From: Bacillota bacterium
Lineage (GTDB): Bacteria; Bacillota; Sulfobacillia; Sulfobacillales; Sulfobacillaceae
Direction of reading: 5' to 3'
DNA length: 64,000 nt
Assembly (NCBI GenBank): GCA_021820965.1
Contig: JAKACZ010000006.1
Span: 1 to 64,000 of the forward strand
Part shown: in pieces, positions 1-9,936 of the stretch
Numbering within the stretch: position 1 is the first letter of the stretch
Layout of the letters: every line of letters starts with the position of its first letter
The notes under the pieces: generated by a model
Databases searched by the model: none
What the model was told of the DNA's origin: nothing
The model's input: the letters and a program-made list of their open reading frames with translations, nothing else
Position numbers and translations under genes: made by a program

Positions 1-438
1 CTCGTCTCGAATGATCCGCGCCGGTCGGCGCGGGCCCTCTTGGAAGGCTATAAGACACAATTTGTGGTGGAGCAAGACAACGCGCTATTGAAAGGTCCGT
101 TAGCTGTCGCCCCCCTGTTCCTCAAGGACACCAAGAAAATCACCGCCTATGTTTATGTGGTCTTCATGGCACTCCTGTTATGGCGCTGTATGCAAGCGGT
201 GATGCGGCAGAATCACGAGCGGCTTGGCATCACGTTGCCCTACCCCAATGGGGCATTGCAGCCGGCACCCACGACCAAACGCCTCAAGGAAATCGTCACC
301 CCCATTCAAATCATTCATTGGCGGGCCGCTGACGGAACCCGGCGGCGGAGCCGGAGTGCCCTCACGCTCGTCCAACGCCAAGCCCTCTTGTTGGTCGGGA
401 TGGATTCCCGACGGTTTATCCGGGTTCCTTCCGGGTGA
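1..438 (+). pseudogene. IS4/IS1634-type transposase, C-terminal part, cut by window edge
   Basis: The reading frame is open from the first base and ends at 438, so the N-terminal part lies outside the window. The segment YKTQFVVEQ..LKGPL.V.P.FLKD followed by a hydrophobic helix (VVFMALLLW) is the pattern seen after the catalytic Glu in IS4/IS1634 DDE transposases. The Glu would be in VVEQ. Whether the full element is intact cannot be told from here. The neighbourhood to the right is IS debris, which favours a remnant. Confidence 0.6.
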
Positions 439-1183
439 GCCGCAGGGGCGTCTCATCATTCAGGCTGGGCTAAGCAGGGGTGCGAAATGCAAGGTCAAGG
501 GGAGATGACCGTAGAGTGGACCCTGACGGCGCTTGACGGCCTATGATCACGGCCGCGCGGTCGATCACACGGAATCGCAAGCTCTCACACGGGTGTCCAC
601 TGTTATCAGAACGTCCCTCTGAAAGACCCACACCCATTTAATTTGACGAAATATGAATGCGACAACTATGTGGTTCGTCGTAGGTTTCAAGCACGAAAGA
701 TTTCCGCGACGGACAAAGGTAGATCCGGAAAGAGCGGACTGGTAACGTTATCCCCGAATCGAAATGTGCCAACCAGCTGATATCCCTCAGGGACTAGTCG
801 TTGAACCTCTCCGGCCTGAAGGCCGGAGATTCTGGGGGAACCACCGTGGCTGCGTCGATGGGTTGTGAAACCCTGGGAGTGCTCCTCCGGACTCGCCACC
901 GCTTATCCCACCAGCAACATCGGCGGGGTTCAGCCGCAACTACGCCTTAACGTCCCCTGGAGAGGAACGCGACGGCGATACGTGTTATTTCTACACGTCA
1001 GATTCTTATGCCACCTTTTTGAGTGGCCACAAGGGTTCGCATGTTTTAACGTCTTATCATGACGACGCGATACATTTTACATTCCCCACGAATTGCGGGA
1101 GACAACCGCACGAACGTATCCAGTTGTCAAAGAGCGAACATGCGTATTTTAGCAAAAGATTTGCTTGACGGCAACGCCTTATG
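439..1183. other. Non-coding stretch with an IS200/IS605-like hairpin
   Basis: No convincing gene was found. A perfect 8-bp stem with a TGAA loop lies at 809-828 (CTCCGGCC/GGCCGGAG), followed by a GGGGG tract. It resembles the subterminal hairpins of IS200/IS605/TnpB elements. Short open frames here have no ribosome binding site or recognisable domain. Confidence 0.4.
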
Positions 1184-1276
1184 ACCGACAGTCGGAGGAA
1201 ATCCCCAGACCTGCCCCAAAGCAGGGGAGGACCGACAGTCGGAGGAAATCCCCAGACCTGCCCCAAAGCAGGGGAT
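1184..1276. repeat. Two tandem copies of a 47-bp unit
   Basis: The unit beginning ACCGACAGTCGGAGG at 1184 is repeated at 1231, with a period of 47 bp. Each copy holds two small dyads, CCGACAGTCGG and CCTGC..GCAGG. This suggests a locally amplified IS end or structured RNA end. Confidence 0.7.
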
Positions 1277-1278
1277 AT

Positions 1279-1302
1279 CTCCGCCCTAAACGGCGGAGTT
1301 TT
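1279..1302 (+). terminator. Hairpin plus T4, terminator-like or IS605-type right end
   Basis: CTCCGCC (1279-1285) pairs with GGCGGAG (1292-1298) and is followed directly by TTTT. No gene ends just upstream, so it more likely belongs to a lost IS200/IS605-like element than to a live transcription unit. Confidence 0.4.
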
Positions 1303-1344
1303 ACGGCGCATCTGGATAAACACGTAGGTTTGGGGTGGCGATAA

Positions 1345-1701
1345 ACGCGGTTCTCGTTCAAGGCCACGGCGCACCACCTGACGAACGATCAACGCAAGGC
1401 GGCGGATCGGTGTGCCGACTACCTCCTCCATAAACGCGCCTGGTTAGATACCCGACCCTTGGCGCGGGGATGGCCCATTGCGACCGGCATCATTGAAGGC
1501 GCCTGTCGCCATCTGGTGAACGATCGGTTCGATATCACGGGCGCGCGGTGGGGCCTCGCCGGAGCCGAGGCGATTGTGAAACTGGGAGCCGTCTGGAGCA
1601 ACGGGAACTGGACGACGTACTGGGCGTATCATCTGGCCCAAGAACAGCAGCGCGTGCACTGTAGCCGCTATGCCACCTCACCCCATTCCCGCGCCGCCTA
1701 G
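1345..1701 (+). pseudogene. ISKra4-like transposase, C-terminal fragment
   Basis: Open from just after a stop at 1342. Residues from about 1372 onward read HHLTNDQRKAAD..YLL, then GWPIATGIIEGACRHLVNDR and TGARWGLAGAEAIVKLGAVWSNGNW. This is the conserved C-terminal block of ISKra4-family transposases. The N-terminal two thirds are absent, so it is a fragment. Confidence 0.7.
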
Positions 1702-2857
1702 TCTCCCGGCGATCGCGGGCACTGGCGACTACGACGTCTGACTTCTCCGACCGGAGTACGGCTGAATCAGCAAGGACCGCCCGCCTCCATGAGGCATCGG
1801 TGAATGGTCAGTAGGTGGGCTTCGCCCCCCGCACTCGTTCCGTCGCTCGCGCTCCGGGCATCCTGCCGGGCCATGCGGAGCGTTTCGGTCTTCGTGACTG
1901 GCCAGGCGTCCGCGACCTGGACGGCTCCCGGACGCTGCTTCGATGGGTTCATCGACCTGCTATCGACCTGCTCCTCTCTCCACGGTACCGACCACGGACA
2001 TTCCATGGCTTCTCCCCGGGCATCTTTTCTCGTGACGGCAATGATCGGAAACCGTGGATACCCCTGAGACGATGTGTTCAGAGGCCTAGAATCCTCAACC
2101 GTTTTACGGGGGCAACTCTTCATTTTGCAAACCTCTGTTCGATTAATTTTCCCCCCAGAAGAGCCACACCCAATCCGAATTGACCTTCGTGTGACAGCCG
2201 CCGGGCAAACGGAGCGATCAACCAAACAAACCGGATACCCTTAAGTTGATACTTCAAGATACGGGTGTTGAGGCTAACTTCTTTTGTCATGGGTTTGACT
2301 AATTAGGTTATCATCATGGTCTCCGTTGTGACCACTCGCTATGTTGAGATTCTGGGGGTGACTGTCGAACGCATGCGCCTCCCCAATAGCATTCGCGTTT
2401 GGCGTAGACCGTGGGCTTCAGCCGTCAGCCAAACGCGAATCCCAGCCCATCGGGCTGATTCTTCTACATTCCCAGACCTCCTCTGAACCGCCAATACCCG
2501 GCAGATCCTGTGACAGGCATGTTAGTCGAAGTGATGACAATTAGCATTAGCGCCAACAACGGGCAAACAAGGTGGGTGAAGTGGTTTTTGGTGTTCATTG
2601 AGATTTTGTTGGCGGGATTTAGCTGTTAGGCGGCGCGATTCCGTAGGACGAAGCCCCGGGTGATGTCCCCCCAATGCTACGTCAATGGGCCGACACCGGA
2701 ACGACAAAACCACCAAGGGGCCACGTCAGCAGATGATTGGGCAGGAATCTCCTGTGATGAGAGAACAGAACAGGTCGGTTCAGGGACATTTTGTCATTTT
2801 GTTGTCATCTCACATCGATAAGATTAACCAACTCAACCGTAAAAGGAGGGCATTCTA
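1702..2857. other. Long non-coding stretch
   Basis: No supported gene. Open frames at 1767-2225 and 1804-2183 overlap on both strands without a ribosome binding site or domain. The segment holds one strong inverted repeat (listed separately) and is probably IS-derived. Confidence 0.5.
2391..2440. repeat. 13-bp perfect inverted repeat, IS200/IS605-like hairpin
   Basis: ATTCGCGTTTGGC (2391-2403) is the exact reverse complement of 2428-2440. The 24-base loop contains a further small dyad (GGGCTTCAGCC). Large subterminal hairpins of this kind are typical of IS200/IS605 ends. No tnpA or tnpB remains next to it. Confidence 0.5.
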
Positions 2858-3751
2858 ATGAAGAAGAAGCTGGTTTTAGGCTTGTTGCCGGCGGTGGTCC
2901 TACTGGCCGCCCCCTTGGCGGCTTCGCCATACGGCTTTGCCGCTGGTGGATCGACTGGTACGGCGTCGGCAGTTTCGGCATCTCACCCCGTATCACGAGC
3001 CCAAGCCGAAGCCATCGCGGTGAACGCCGTTGGCGGTGGACAGGTCACTCACATCTCCAGTGATACCTATCAAGGGAAGGCTGTCTATGACGTTCACGTC
3101 TTGCGCCAGGGGGTCCTATACGACGTCAAAGTCTCGCAGAGCTCGGGCGACGTGGCCCAAAAGAAGCTCGCTTCGGAACAACCAAGTCGCGTGTCGTCCC
3201 CGTCCAGCTCCTCCGGCACGTCTGCCTCGCCGGGCCCGTCCGTGAGTGCGAGCCAAGCTGGGCAATTGGCTGTTAACGCGGTAGGCGGGGGGTACGTGGC
3301 TCATATCTCGGCCGACCACTACCAGGCGCGCCCGGTATGGGATGTCCACGTGAGCTATCAAGGCCAAGTCTGGGACGTCAAGATTAGCCAAGGGACTGGA
3401 TCGGTGGTACAACAGAAACTGTCGTCCGAGCAACATGCGCGGGCGTCCAAGGATCAAGCCCCCGATTCCCAGGATCAGCCCGATCATAAGAGCTCGTCCG
3501 GGTCCGCATCGTCGAGCGGCTCTATCGCCTATGGGCGCAAACTTTCCGCTGTCCCCTCAGCCTATCAACAGTATGTGACTCAGGCTTTGCAACAGGAAAA
3601 CGGCCGCCTAAAATGGGTCAAATTCATTCACAAGCACAACGGGGAGACGCAGGCCAACATTAAAATCCGCCGCGCCCAAGGCGGAACCGTCAAGGTCAAA
3701 GATCTCTTCAGTGCATCGGGGCAGTTGATCCAACAAAAAGTCAATCATTAG
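2858..3751 (+). CDS. Secreted PepSY-domain repeat protein
   Basis: A protein of 297 residues. It starts at ATG 2858 behind AAAGGAGG. The N-terminus MKKK plus a hydrophobic segment to about residue 30 (PLAAS, FAAG) is a Sec signal peptide. Two similar PepSY-like units follow, at about residues 45-108 and 128-195. Each has an AVNAVGGG..V.HIS.D.Y....V.DVH helix-strand pattern and ends in QKL.SE. They are separated and followed by Ser/Pro-rich linkers, and a third related C-terminal unit covers about 225-297. PepSY domains often inhibit or bind peptidases outside the membrane; the specific role here is unknown. The gene stands alone and is closed by a strong terminator. Confidence 0.8.
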   Translation: MKKKLVLGLLPAVVLLAAPLAASPYGFAAGGSTGTASAVSASHPVSRAQAEAIAVNAVGGGQVTHISSDTYQGKAVYDVHVLRQGVLYDVKVSQSSGDVAQKKLASEQPSRVSSPSSSSGTSASPGPSVSASQAGQLAVNAVGGGYVAHISADHYQARPVWDVHVSYQGQVWDVKISQGTGSVVQQKLSSEQHARASKDQAPDSQDQPDHKSSSGSASSSGSIAYGRKLSAVPSAYQQYVTQALQQENGRLKWVKFIHKHNGETQANIKIRRAQGGTVKVKDLFSASGQLIQQKVNH

Positions 3752-3767
3752 AGAGAACTGATCGAGG

Positions 3768-3799
3768 ATGGAGGGGAGACTCGGGCTCCCCTCCATTTT
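3768..3799 (+). terminator. Rho-independent terminator after the PepSY gene
   Basis: An 11-bp perfect stem, ATGGAGGGGAG (3768-3778) with CTCCCCTCCAT (3786-3796), has a 7-base loop and then TTTT. It lies 17 bases after the stop codon, between two convergent genes. Confidence 0.9.
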
Positions 3800-3943
3800 G
3801 GGTAGATTCATCGGGGCGATAGAACGCGGACAAGATAAGCCCACCATGTATTCTGCTCCGCGCCGACAGCAGACCGCGTCCTATCCGAAACAGGACGCAG
3901 TCCCGTTGACACCTGATTTGGCGCGATCCCTCTTGCCTACCCG

Positions 3944-5266
3944 TCATATGCCGCCTGGTCCAACCGCCAATTCTGCCATCTGCTGTTCGTCGTCCCTTTT
4001 GACATCTAACCCATTAAATAACAGATTGGTTACCACGGCTACGATACTTCCTACGACGATGCCGTCCTCCAAAAACATACTGGCGTCGGATGACAGGTGG
4101 GCGAACAGTTGTGGAACCACTGACACCCCCACGCCAGTGCCTAGGGCAATAGCCACTAAAAGAAGATTTTTGTTTTCGCTAAAATCGACCTGCTTTAACA
4201 TACGTATTCCGGAAGCTACGACCATCCCAAACATGGCAACCATAGCTCCGCCTAGCACCGAAGTCGGGATAGACAGAGTGAACCCAGCCACTTTAGGAAA
4301 AAACCCGAGGATAACCAAAACGACACCAGCTGTCACAATAACGTTGCGCGTTTTCACCTTCGTCAGTGCAACCAATCCAACATTTTGAGAAAATGTGGTG
4401 TATGGAAAACTATTCATGACGGCGCCCAAGATTGCCGCCAACCCTTCGGCACGCAAGCCTCGGCGAATGTCGGCGGAGGTAATTTGCCGGTTTACGATTT
4501 CTCCTAACGCGAAATAGACACCGGTCGACTCGATCATGCTAACGATGCCCACGAGAGTCATCGTCAGGATGGCCGAGAGGTCAAACTTGGGCGGGCCAAA
4601 GTGGAAGGGGGTGACCAGACGAAACCAGCTAGCCCCCGTTACCGCAGAAAAATTCGTCAATCCCATTAGCCAGCCAATGATTGTCCCCGCAATAATGGAG
4701 ATCAGCACAGCGAGAGCTTGGAGAGTACCCTTGAAAAAACGATTAATCAGTATCACCAATACCAGGGTTAATAACGCCAGGCCCAGGTTTTGTGGATTGC
4801 CATATCCCGGTGCACCCAATCCTCCACCGGCATTATTGAGGGCCACTGGAAGTAAGGACAATCCAATAATGGTGACCACGGACCCGCGAACCACTGCCGG
4901 GAATAAGCGGACCAACGTGCCCATAAACTGTGCAAGAACCATGACCACTAGGCCGGAGACGATGATTGAGCCGTAAATTGCCGTAATTCCGTCAATTTTA
5001 CCGATTAGCATCATAGGAGCGACGGCGGTAAACGTACAGCCGAGCATGACCGGGAGCTTGATCCCGATGAAATTGGTTCCTACGACTTGTATTAACGTCG
5101 CAATTCCACAGGTGAACAGGTCTAACGAGATTAAATAGCCGACTTGGGCAGAATGTAGTCCAATAGCCGGGCCAACAATCAAAGGCACTAACACCGCACC
5201 AGCATAAAACGCTAAAACATGCTGAATTCCCAAGGGGATTAGACGACCCACTCCAACATTATCCAT
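3944..5266 (-). CDS. NCS2-family nucleobase (xanthine/uracil) permease
   Basis: A polytopic membrane transporter of about 440 residues of the nucleobase:cation symporter-2 family, probably importing xanthine, uric acid or uracil with protons. Seen: the QH motif in the first membrane segment (GIQHVLAFYAGA), the ESTGVYF motif and the family signature N-x-G-x4-T-K (QNVGLVALTK). I start it at ATG 5266 (MDNVGVG), because GGGAGG lies about 9 bases upstream; an in-frame start at 5308 has no such site. Its leader carries the RNA element shared with the NCS1 permease and the adenosine-deaminase-family gene, which argues for a purine as substrate. Confidence 0.9.
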   Translation of the reverse strand: MDNVGVGRLIPLGIQHVLAFYAGAVLVPLIVGPAIGLHSAQVGYLISLDLFTCGIATLIQVVGTNFIGIKLPVMLGCTFTAVAPMMLIGKIDGITAIYGSIIVSGLVVMVLAQFMGTLVRLFPAVVRGSVVTIIGLSLLPVALNNAGGGLGAPGYGNPQNLGLALLTLVLVILINRFFKGTLQALAVLISIIAGTIIGWLMGLTNFSAVTGASWFRLVTPFHFGPPKFDLSAILTMTLVGIVSMIESTGVYFALGEIVNRQITSADIRRGLRAEGLAAILGAVMNSFPYTTFSQNVGLVALTKVKTRNVIVTAGVVLVILGFFPKVAGFTLSIPTSVLGGAMVAMFGMVVASGIRMLKQVDFSENKNLLLVAIALGTGVGVSVVPQLFAHLSSDASMFLEDGIVVGSIVAVVTNLLFNGLDVKRDDEQQMAELAVGPGGI

Positions 5267-5335
5267 GAATCCTGGCCTCCCTCGTAAAAAACGTGCAGAT
5301 TGTGGCAAGGGTGCACTGCAGAAGTCCCCATCTCA

Positions 5336-5391
5336 CCGAAAAAGCCAGCCGTACTCACCGGGGGCTTTCCCCGGCAGCACGCCTGGCTGCG
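5336..5391 (-). promoter_or_regulatory. Conserved two-stem leader RNA, copy A (putative purine riboswitch)
   Basis: Read on the minus strand the leader has CAGCCAGGCGTGCTG, then a GC-rich hairpin (CCGGGG/CCCCGG), a short purine-rich joint, then CTGGCTTTTT. AGCCAG (5383-5388) pairs with CTGGCT (5343-5348), enclosing the hairpin. The same 15-base block, with only two variable positions, occurs in leaders at 22681 and 31108. A good -10 (TATAAT, minus strand, 5447-5452) lies upstream, without a clear -35. I infer a riboswitch from the conservation and gene context. Confidence 0.65.
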
Positions 5392-5904
5392 ACAAACAAG
5401 ACGCCTCTCGCTCCATCATGGAGCCGTATAACTACTTTCACTTATCATTATAACACGAATGGCACGAATTGAGCGGATTATTAGTCTTGAGATGTTGGTT
5501 TCCGGCCAGTTAGGGTACCCGGCGCCCACAATAGTCGTAGACGGTTGTTTGGTTCCCGCCATCAGCGGTGCGTGGGGGAAGGTCGCGTTTCGAACGGATA
5601 CCCAAGGCCGGACCTGGCTTGGAAAATCGGGCATTGGGATTTTGTGATCGATCGCTCATTGTGACGTGCCTTCGTCATGCAGAGGCGAAATCGGATTATC
5701 TGATTGATTTGGCCGACGTCACGAATTCGAGGATAGCGATCCTTAAGGGACTAACGGGCCGGTTAGCGACCTAGCATAATGTTCTGATAAAGTGTTAACA
5801 GTGTAATTTTTGAGAGCATGAAAGGTGTGGGGCATGGGCTCGTTTGGTGCTTTAGCCCAGAGGAGCAATTGGTGCCCTGGGAGCACGATCTGAAACTATG
5901 AACC

Positions 5905-6171
5905 ATGCGCGGCCCCAACCTCGAACCGACGGTTCCCGGTGGCAGTACGCTGCTCGTGCAAACCCGATGGCGCGTTATCCGACGCGGCGACATTGTGGTG
6001 TTCAAAGCTCCCGCCGTGAATCTTCCCTATCTCTGGGTGCTGCGGACACGGTTCGTGCCGGACGACATGCTTCCAGAATCCTGCAACGGGACGACCGACC
6101 GTCACCGGTCCCAGAAAACTCTACTGGCTTCAGTTCGACACAGACGGCTAACATTCGACAGGCTGGAGTAG
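5905..6171 (+). pseudogene. S26 signal-peptidase-like fragment
   Basis: The N-terminal part, GPNLEPTVPGGSTLLVQTR followed by RRGDIVVFKAP, resembles the S26 pattern G-x-S-M-x-P-T-L..GD..LV...RGDIVVF. The usual catalytic Ser position is Asn here, and there is no membrane anchor upstream because a stop immediately precedes the start. The C-terminal half has lost the family pattern. Most likely a decayed gene. Confidence 0.35.
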
Positions 6172-6259
6172 GGTCGTGTGCAAAGGAGTAGATTCCGGTA
6201 TTGTTCCCTTGGTAGATTTGAAAGCGATGAAACCAATAAATCCCAAGGGGGACAACGTA

Positions 6260-6439
6260 ATGGCTCACCATCAGTTTACTCTGGACGACCAAGCCCCGGT
6301 GGCGCTAACTATGTCCCTCGACACAGATGTTGTGGCAGGCCAGGAGAAGAGCACAGGAGGCCGCATCGCTACGCCGCTCAATTTTCTGATAACATTGGTG
6401 GTGGGCGTCTGCTCTGCGGACTACCTGAGTATAATGTGA
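6260..6439 (+). CDS. Possible small peptide gene, 59 residues
   Basis: ATG 6260 follows AAGGGGGAC by a suitable distance. The product begins MAHHQFTLDD and ends in a hydrophobic segment, NFLITLVVGVCSADY. No family is recognised. It could encode a membrane-active or precursor peptide, but it could also be a chance frame; no modification or export genes lie beside it. Confidence 0.25.
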   Translation: MAHHQFTLDDQAPVALTMSLDTDVVAGQEKSTGGRIATPLNFLITLVVGVCSADYLSIM

Positions 6440-7019
6440 GAATCTCGAGGTTATAGGAGGTCCTTGAATGAATCGGATCATGGCGCTGGTGCAGCTGGGC
6501 TAATGGTCTGCGGCGCGGTGGGCAACCGTTTAACCCATGTCTGTCAGTCCGACGGCCTACATCGTTCGGCCGTCGAGGCCATATTGCCGTACAATAGGTT
6601 TAGTGTTTAGACTCAGCGCCAAATCTGGGCGGTCTCGGGAGCACAATGTCGCACAAAGCCCGCAAAATAATGAGGTTAACCGTGTCACCGGGGGCATAAG
6701 CGAGAATTCCGAGATTATCCGTTTGGAGAAACGCAGGAAAGATGACCTTCGAGACATCCCGTTCGGGGAAACGTATCGTCGAGGAGACAGTTAGTCGATC
6801 CCTGACATGGCGCGACGTCCGGCGGGCCATCCGATTCGGGTGCAAAATACGTCCGTGCAGGTGTCTACGGACACAGCTTGAACTTGCGTTCTGAATACTC
6901 AACATGCAAATGAGGTAGTTCGGGGGCGAGTGTTCCCCCGCAAGGAATCGACGCATCTATGTGACGCTAACCGGACGGGCGCGACGTAGGGTGTGCGGGG
7001 CAGACGAGGAGGTGGTTGT

Positions 7020-7799
7020 GTGGAGCGGTATACCTTGGATCAGGTTCGCGACCGGATGGTCCATGCTTGGGACGGGGTTCACTGTTTGGCGGCGAGGGCG
7101 ACCATGAAGCATTTGGCTCCCCTACGGGAAGCCCCGCGCGCGCCACGATTTCTCGAACCGGCGGATGTGGGGCGGCCGACACGGTGCCTGGAGGCATGGT
7201 GGCGGGCCCCGGATCGATGGCGCCATGACGTGGACGGGCGGGATGGAGCGCGTCTTAGTTACGTGGGCATCGGCGACGATTGGTGGTTGTGGCAGGCCGG
7301 TATCGTGCAGTGGACCGGAACCACGGTCGACGCCCGCCAGCAGGGCCTCACGCAATCGGATAATCTCTCGTATGGGCGTCCCTATCTGAGCCCCGCGGAG
7401 AATGCGCAGTTGTGGCTCTGGCTCAATCCAGCGATTTGGGTGGCCTCGTTTAGCTTGGCGCTCAACAACTGGTCCGCTCCACTGCGGGATGACGTCTACC
7501 AGGATGCCCACATTGTGCACGTATTGGCGAGTGAGGGGCTAGAACCTAATCGTTGGACCGGAGCCGAACAGGAACTGACCGAGCGCTGGTGGATTCAACA
7601 GTGGGACCGCGACGAAGAACTGGGGGACTTTGCCAACTTCTTTCAACTGTGGGTCGACATGCGAACGGGATTTTGCCGCCGCATGACCGCCGAGGGAGCC
7701 AATGGACGCCAATGGGATATTCTGGTCGCTTCCCTCATCCTCAATGATGTGTCGCACGTGCCGGACGCCATCTTTGCGGGACCCGCAGCCACGCCATAA
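7020..7799 (+). CDS. Hypothetical protein, 259 residues
   Basis: GTG 7020 is preferred because AGGAGG lies 9 bases upstream. The protein is soluble and rich in Trp (WWRAPDRWRHDV, GDDWWLWQ). The pattern of WWRAPDRWR followed by short beta strands recalls LolA-like lipoprotein-carrier folds, but there is no signal peptide. I do not recognise a family with confidence. It lies upstream of other orphan genes on the same strand. Confidence 0.6.
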   Translation: MERYTLDQVRDRMVHAWDGVHCLAARATMKHLAPLREAPRAPRFLEPADVGRPTRCLEAWWRAPDRWRHDVDGRDGARLSYVGIGDDWWLWQAGIVQWTGTTVDARQQGLTQSDNLSYGRPYLSPAENAQLWLWLNPAIWVASFSLALNNWSAPLRDDVYQDAHIVHVLASEGLEPNRWTGAEQELTERWWIQQWDRDEELGDFANFFQLWVDMRTGFCRRMTAEGANGRQWDILVASLILNDVSHVPDAIFAGPAATP

Positions 7800-8034
7800 G
7801 CGAGTGGCGCCGGAGCGATTGATCTGCACTTCATTGTGTTGGCTATCTTCTACGACACCCTTGATCCGGAACTCGTGATGCGCGTAAGGGGGCGTATCTT
7901 CCGCAAGCAATCGCTACTCTCGGCATGATAGTGCATCATGCGACGGAGCCGAAGTTGCCGGGTCGGTCGCAGTCGGTTGTATCGCACTCTAGCGAAAAGG
8001 TATGATCGAGAAAAAATACGAGGTGGGCTCTGCA

Positions 8035-8698
8035 ATGTATCACCAGATGCTCATGCGGCATCGCTGGTTGAATGCGACCCAGCGCATTGTGCAGACGACC
8101 GTGACCCATCCTGACTTCGGGAGCTTGGTAGCTCGTGTAGACCTTCAGACCCATGTGGTCGAAATCATCGACGGGTCACCGGCTCATGACATTTCACCCG
8201 AGGATCGCACGCAGATTCTGCACAGCGCCCAGGGATGGGAGCGGTACCTACCGCGGCCCTATCCAAACAATATCCGGTGGTATGAAGAGGAGACCGTGTT
8301 CGACACCTGGAGGGAGTCCTACGAGTGGGTTTCCTCAGATATCTATAATGCCAAGGGGGGAAATCAGTACGACGGCTACCGCACTGCCGATGAAAAGATG
8401 GCGGCCGCCTTGGTGTACGAGCTGACGCAGCTCAACACGCGAGGGGAACCCCACGTTTCAGATCTTCGCGCGGCGCGAATCCCAAGGGGACCGGCCTTAT
8501 TTTCGGGTTTGGGTCGAGCGGATCCCGCATCCACTGAACGAACTCTTGGGGCGGGTGTCCCACAAGGATTCTGCTCCAAAGCGCCGAATGCGAGACGGCG
8601 TGGTCGCCATAAGGCGAGGCGCTCATCCCATCGGAACAGGTGGGTCGGTCGGTGCAGGTAGTGAAGACATGGCCCGGATAGGGAGGCGCATCGCATGA
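8035..8698 (+). pseudogene. Hypothetical gene interrupted by a +1 frameshift
   Basis: The start at ATG 8035 has AGGTGGG 7 bases upstream. The region encoding RPYPNNIRWYEEETVFDTW..TADEKMAAALVY.LTQLNTRG is close to the gene at 9546. At about 8447 this copy reads GAGGGGAACCCC where the paralogue reads GCGGGGACCCC, one base more. In the shifted frame similarity resumes (TFQIFARRE, FRVWVERI) and the frame ends at TGA 8696-8698, giving an ATGA overlap with the next gene. That exact junction argues that the shift is recent, a sequencing error or a recoding site. Function unknown. Confidence 0.65.
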
Positions 8699-9393
8699 TT
8701 GTCCCTTCGAATGACGTCGACTTGGCGAACGGACTGTTGGCGCGCCTCCGTCCCTTTGAGACGTACTGCGCCGGCTCTGTGGTACCGCCGGGATATGAGT
8801 CTTATTGCCGGATCTTGCATCCGGCCGAGGGCGACCACGGGACGTTGGTCACGTGGGACACCATTGCCGCATGGGCTGGGCGGGTTTATCACCCGGCGAT
8901 GCAATTTGAGGCGATCGCGACACCACGCCCAAACTTTGGAGCCTCTCCAGCGCCGTGGGACGGTCAGATGCCGTGGAACCTGCCCATCGACCACGTGACG
9001 ACGTTGGTCAACCGTCTGAAGCCCTACACGCAGCACCCCGATCAGATGTGGTATTTGGTATGGGAAGGGTATGGGGAACGCGCTCGGCTGCTGGCCGAAA
9101 GGCCGCAGCGGAGATATGTTGTGTACCGGGGTGATCTTGGCGATCTCAAGCACTTTTACGAGTGGCCGCGGCGGCACCCCGCCGACTATTGGTTTCCGCA
9201 GGATCAGGCCTGGTGCGTGGCCAGCGATGTAGACCTTTGCTGGACCTACGTGGGCGGCACCCAGCGTTGCATCGAGGCAATTCTAAGTTGTGCGGAGCCG
9301 GAGGCCGTGCCGGTGGACCTGGACCAAGGACTCACCGTCGATTCGGATCTCGTCAATCGGCTTTCGCCCGAAGAAAAGTCTCGTTGGAGTTGA
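8695..9393 (+). CDS. Conserved hypothetical protein (family common in Actinobacteria)
   Basis: A protein of 232 residues; ATG 8695 is preceded by AGGGAGG. Features seen are FETYCAGSVVPPGYESYCRI near the N-terminus, a central HPDQMWYLVWEGYG and a C-terminal ADYWFPQDQAWCVASDVDLCWTYVGG block ending in a cysteine/helix region. I recall this pattern from an unnamed protein family widespread in actinobacteria; no function is known to me. It overlaps the preceding (frameshifted) gene by ATGA, implying translational coupling. Confidence 0.7.
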   Translation: MIVPSNDVDLANGLLARLRPFETYCAGSVVPPGYESYCRILHPAEGDHGTLVTWDTIAAWAGRVYHPAMQFEAIATPRPNFGASPAPWDGQMPWNLPIDHVTTLVNRLKPYTQHPDQMWYLVWEGYGERARLLAERPQRRYVVYRGDLGDLKHFYEWPRRHPADYWFPQDQAWCVASDVDLCWTYVGGTQRCIEAILSCAEPEAVPVDLDQGLTVDSDLVNRLSPEEKSRWS

Positions 9394-9545
9394 TAGACAC
9401 CGCTCAGTCAACCGTACTTCTTTACTTTCGTAGTGCGCTATAAGGGGGCGAGAGCGACCTAGCGGAGGGGCGTGCTCCCGGCCCAAGACTAAAATACATA
9501 GCAGAGTAGTTGATCAACTTTCCGGAATGAAAGAGGAGCGCGAAG

Positions 9546-9848
9546 ATGAGGGACAGGCGACCCTATCCAAATATCCGGTGGTATCACGAGGCGACCGTGT
9601 TCGACACCTGGTGGGAGTCCTACGAGTGGGTGTCCTCCGATATCTATAATGCCATTGGGGGCAATCGGTACGATGGCTACCGAACCGCGGATGAAAAAAT
9701 GGCGGCAGCCTTGGTGTACTTGCTGACGCAGCTCAACACGCGCGGGGACCCCACGTTTCAGATCTTCGTGCAGCGCGAAGTTGAAGGGGACCGGCCTGGC
9801 TTTCGGGTCTGGGTCGAGCGTGTCCAACCAACGCCTGACGAACGCTAG
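9546..9848 (+). CDS. Hypothetical protein, short paralogue of the 8035 gene
   Basis: 100 residues, with GAGG upstream of ATG 9546. Nearly the whole product (PNIRWYHEATVFDTWWESY to FRVWVERVQ) matches the C-terminal half of the frameshifted gene at 8035-8698, without its N-terminal domain. This gives the reference for locating the frameshift. Function unknown. Confidence 0.6.
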   Translation: MRDRRPYPNIRWYHEATVFDTWWESYEWVSSDIYNAIGGNRYDGYRTADEKMAAALVYLLTQLNTRGDPTFQIFVQREVEGDRPGFRVWVERVQPTPDER

Positions 9849-9936
9849 ACGGTTGGGCGTCACAAGCTACTCGCCCTCACAGGTATGAGACACAACCTCG
9901 TTGGTGCGTCCGGTCCGGGTGCAGGAACGGCGCTTA

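Larger units (their letters stand above)
5456..7019. other. Gene-poor stretch with degraded coding fragments
   Basis: Apart from a signal-peptidase-like fragment and one possible small gene (listed separately), I see no supported gene. Open frames overlap on both strands and lack ribosome binding sites. Confidence 0.5.

Noticed and set aside
3944-5308. Upstream start of the NCS2 permease at 5308
   Set aside because: The extra 14 residues are basic and unlike the family N-terminus; the site at 5266 has a proper ribosome binding site.
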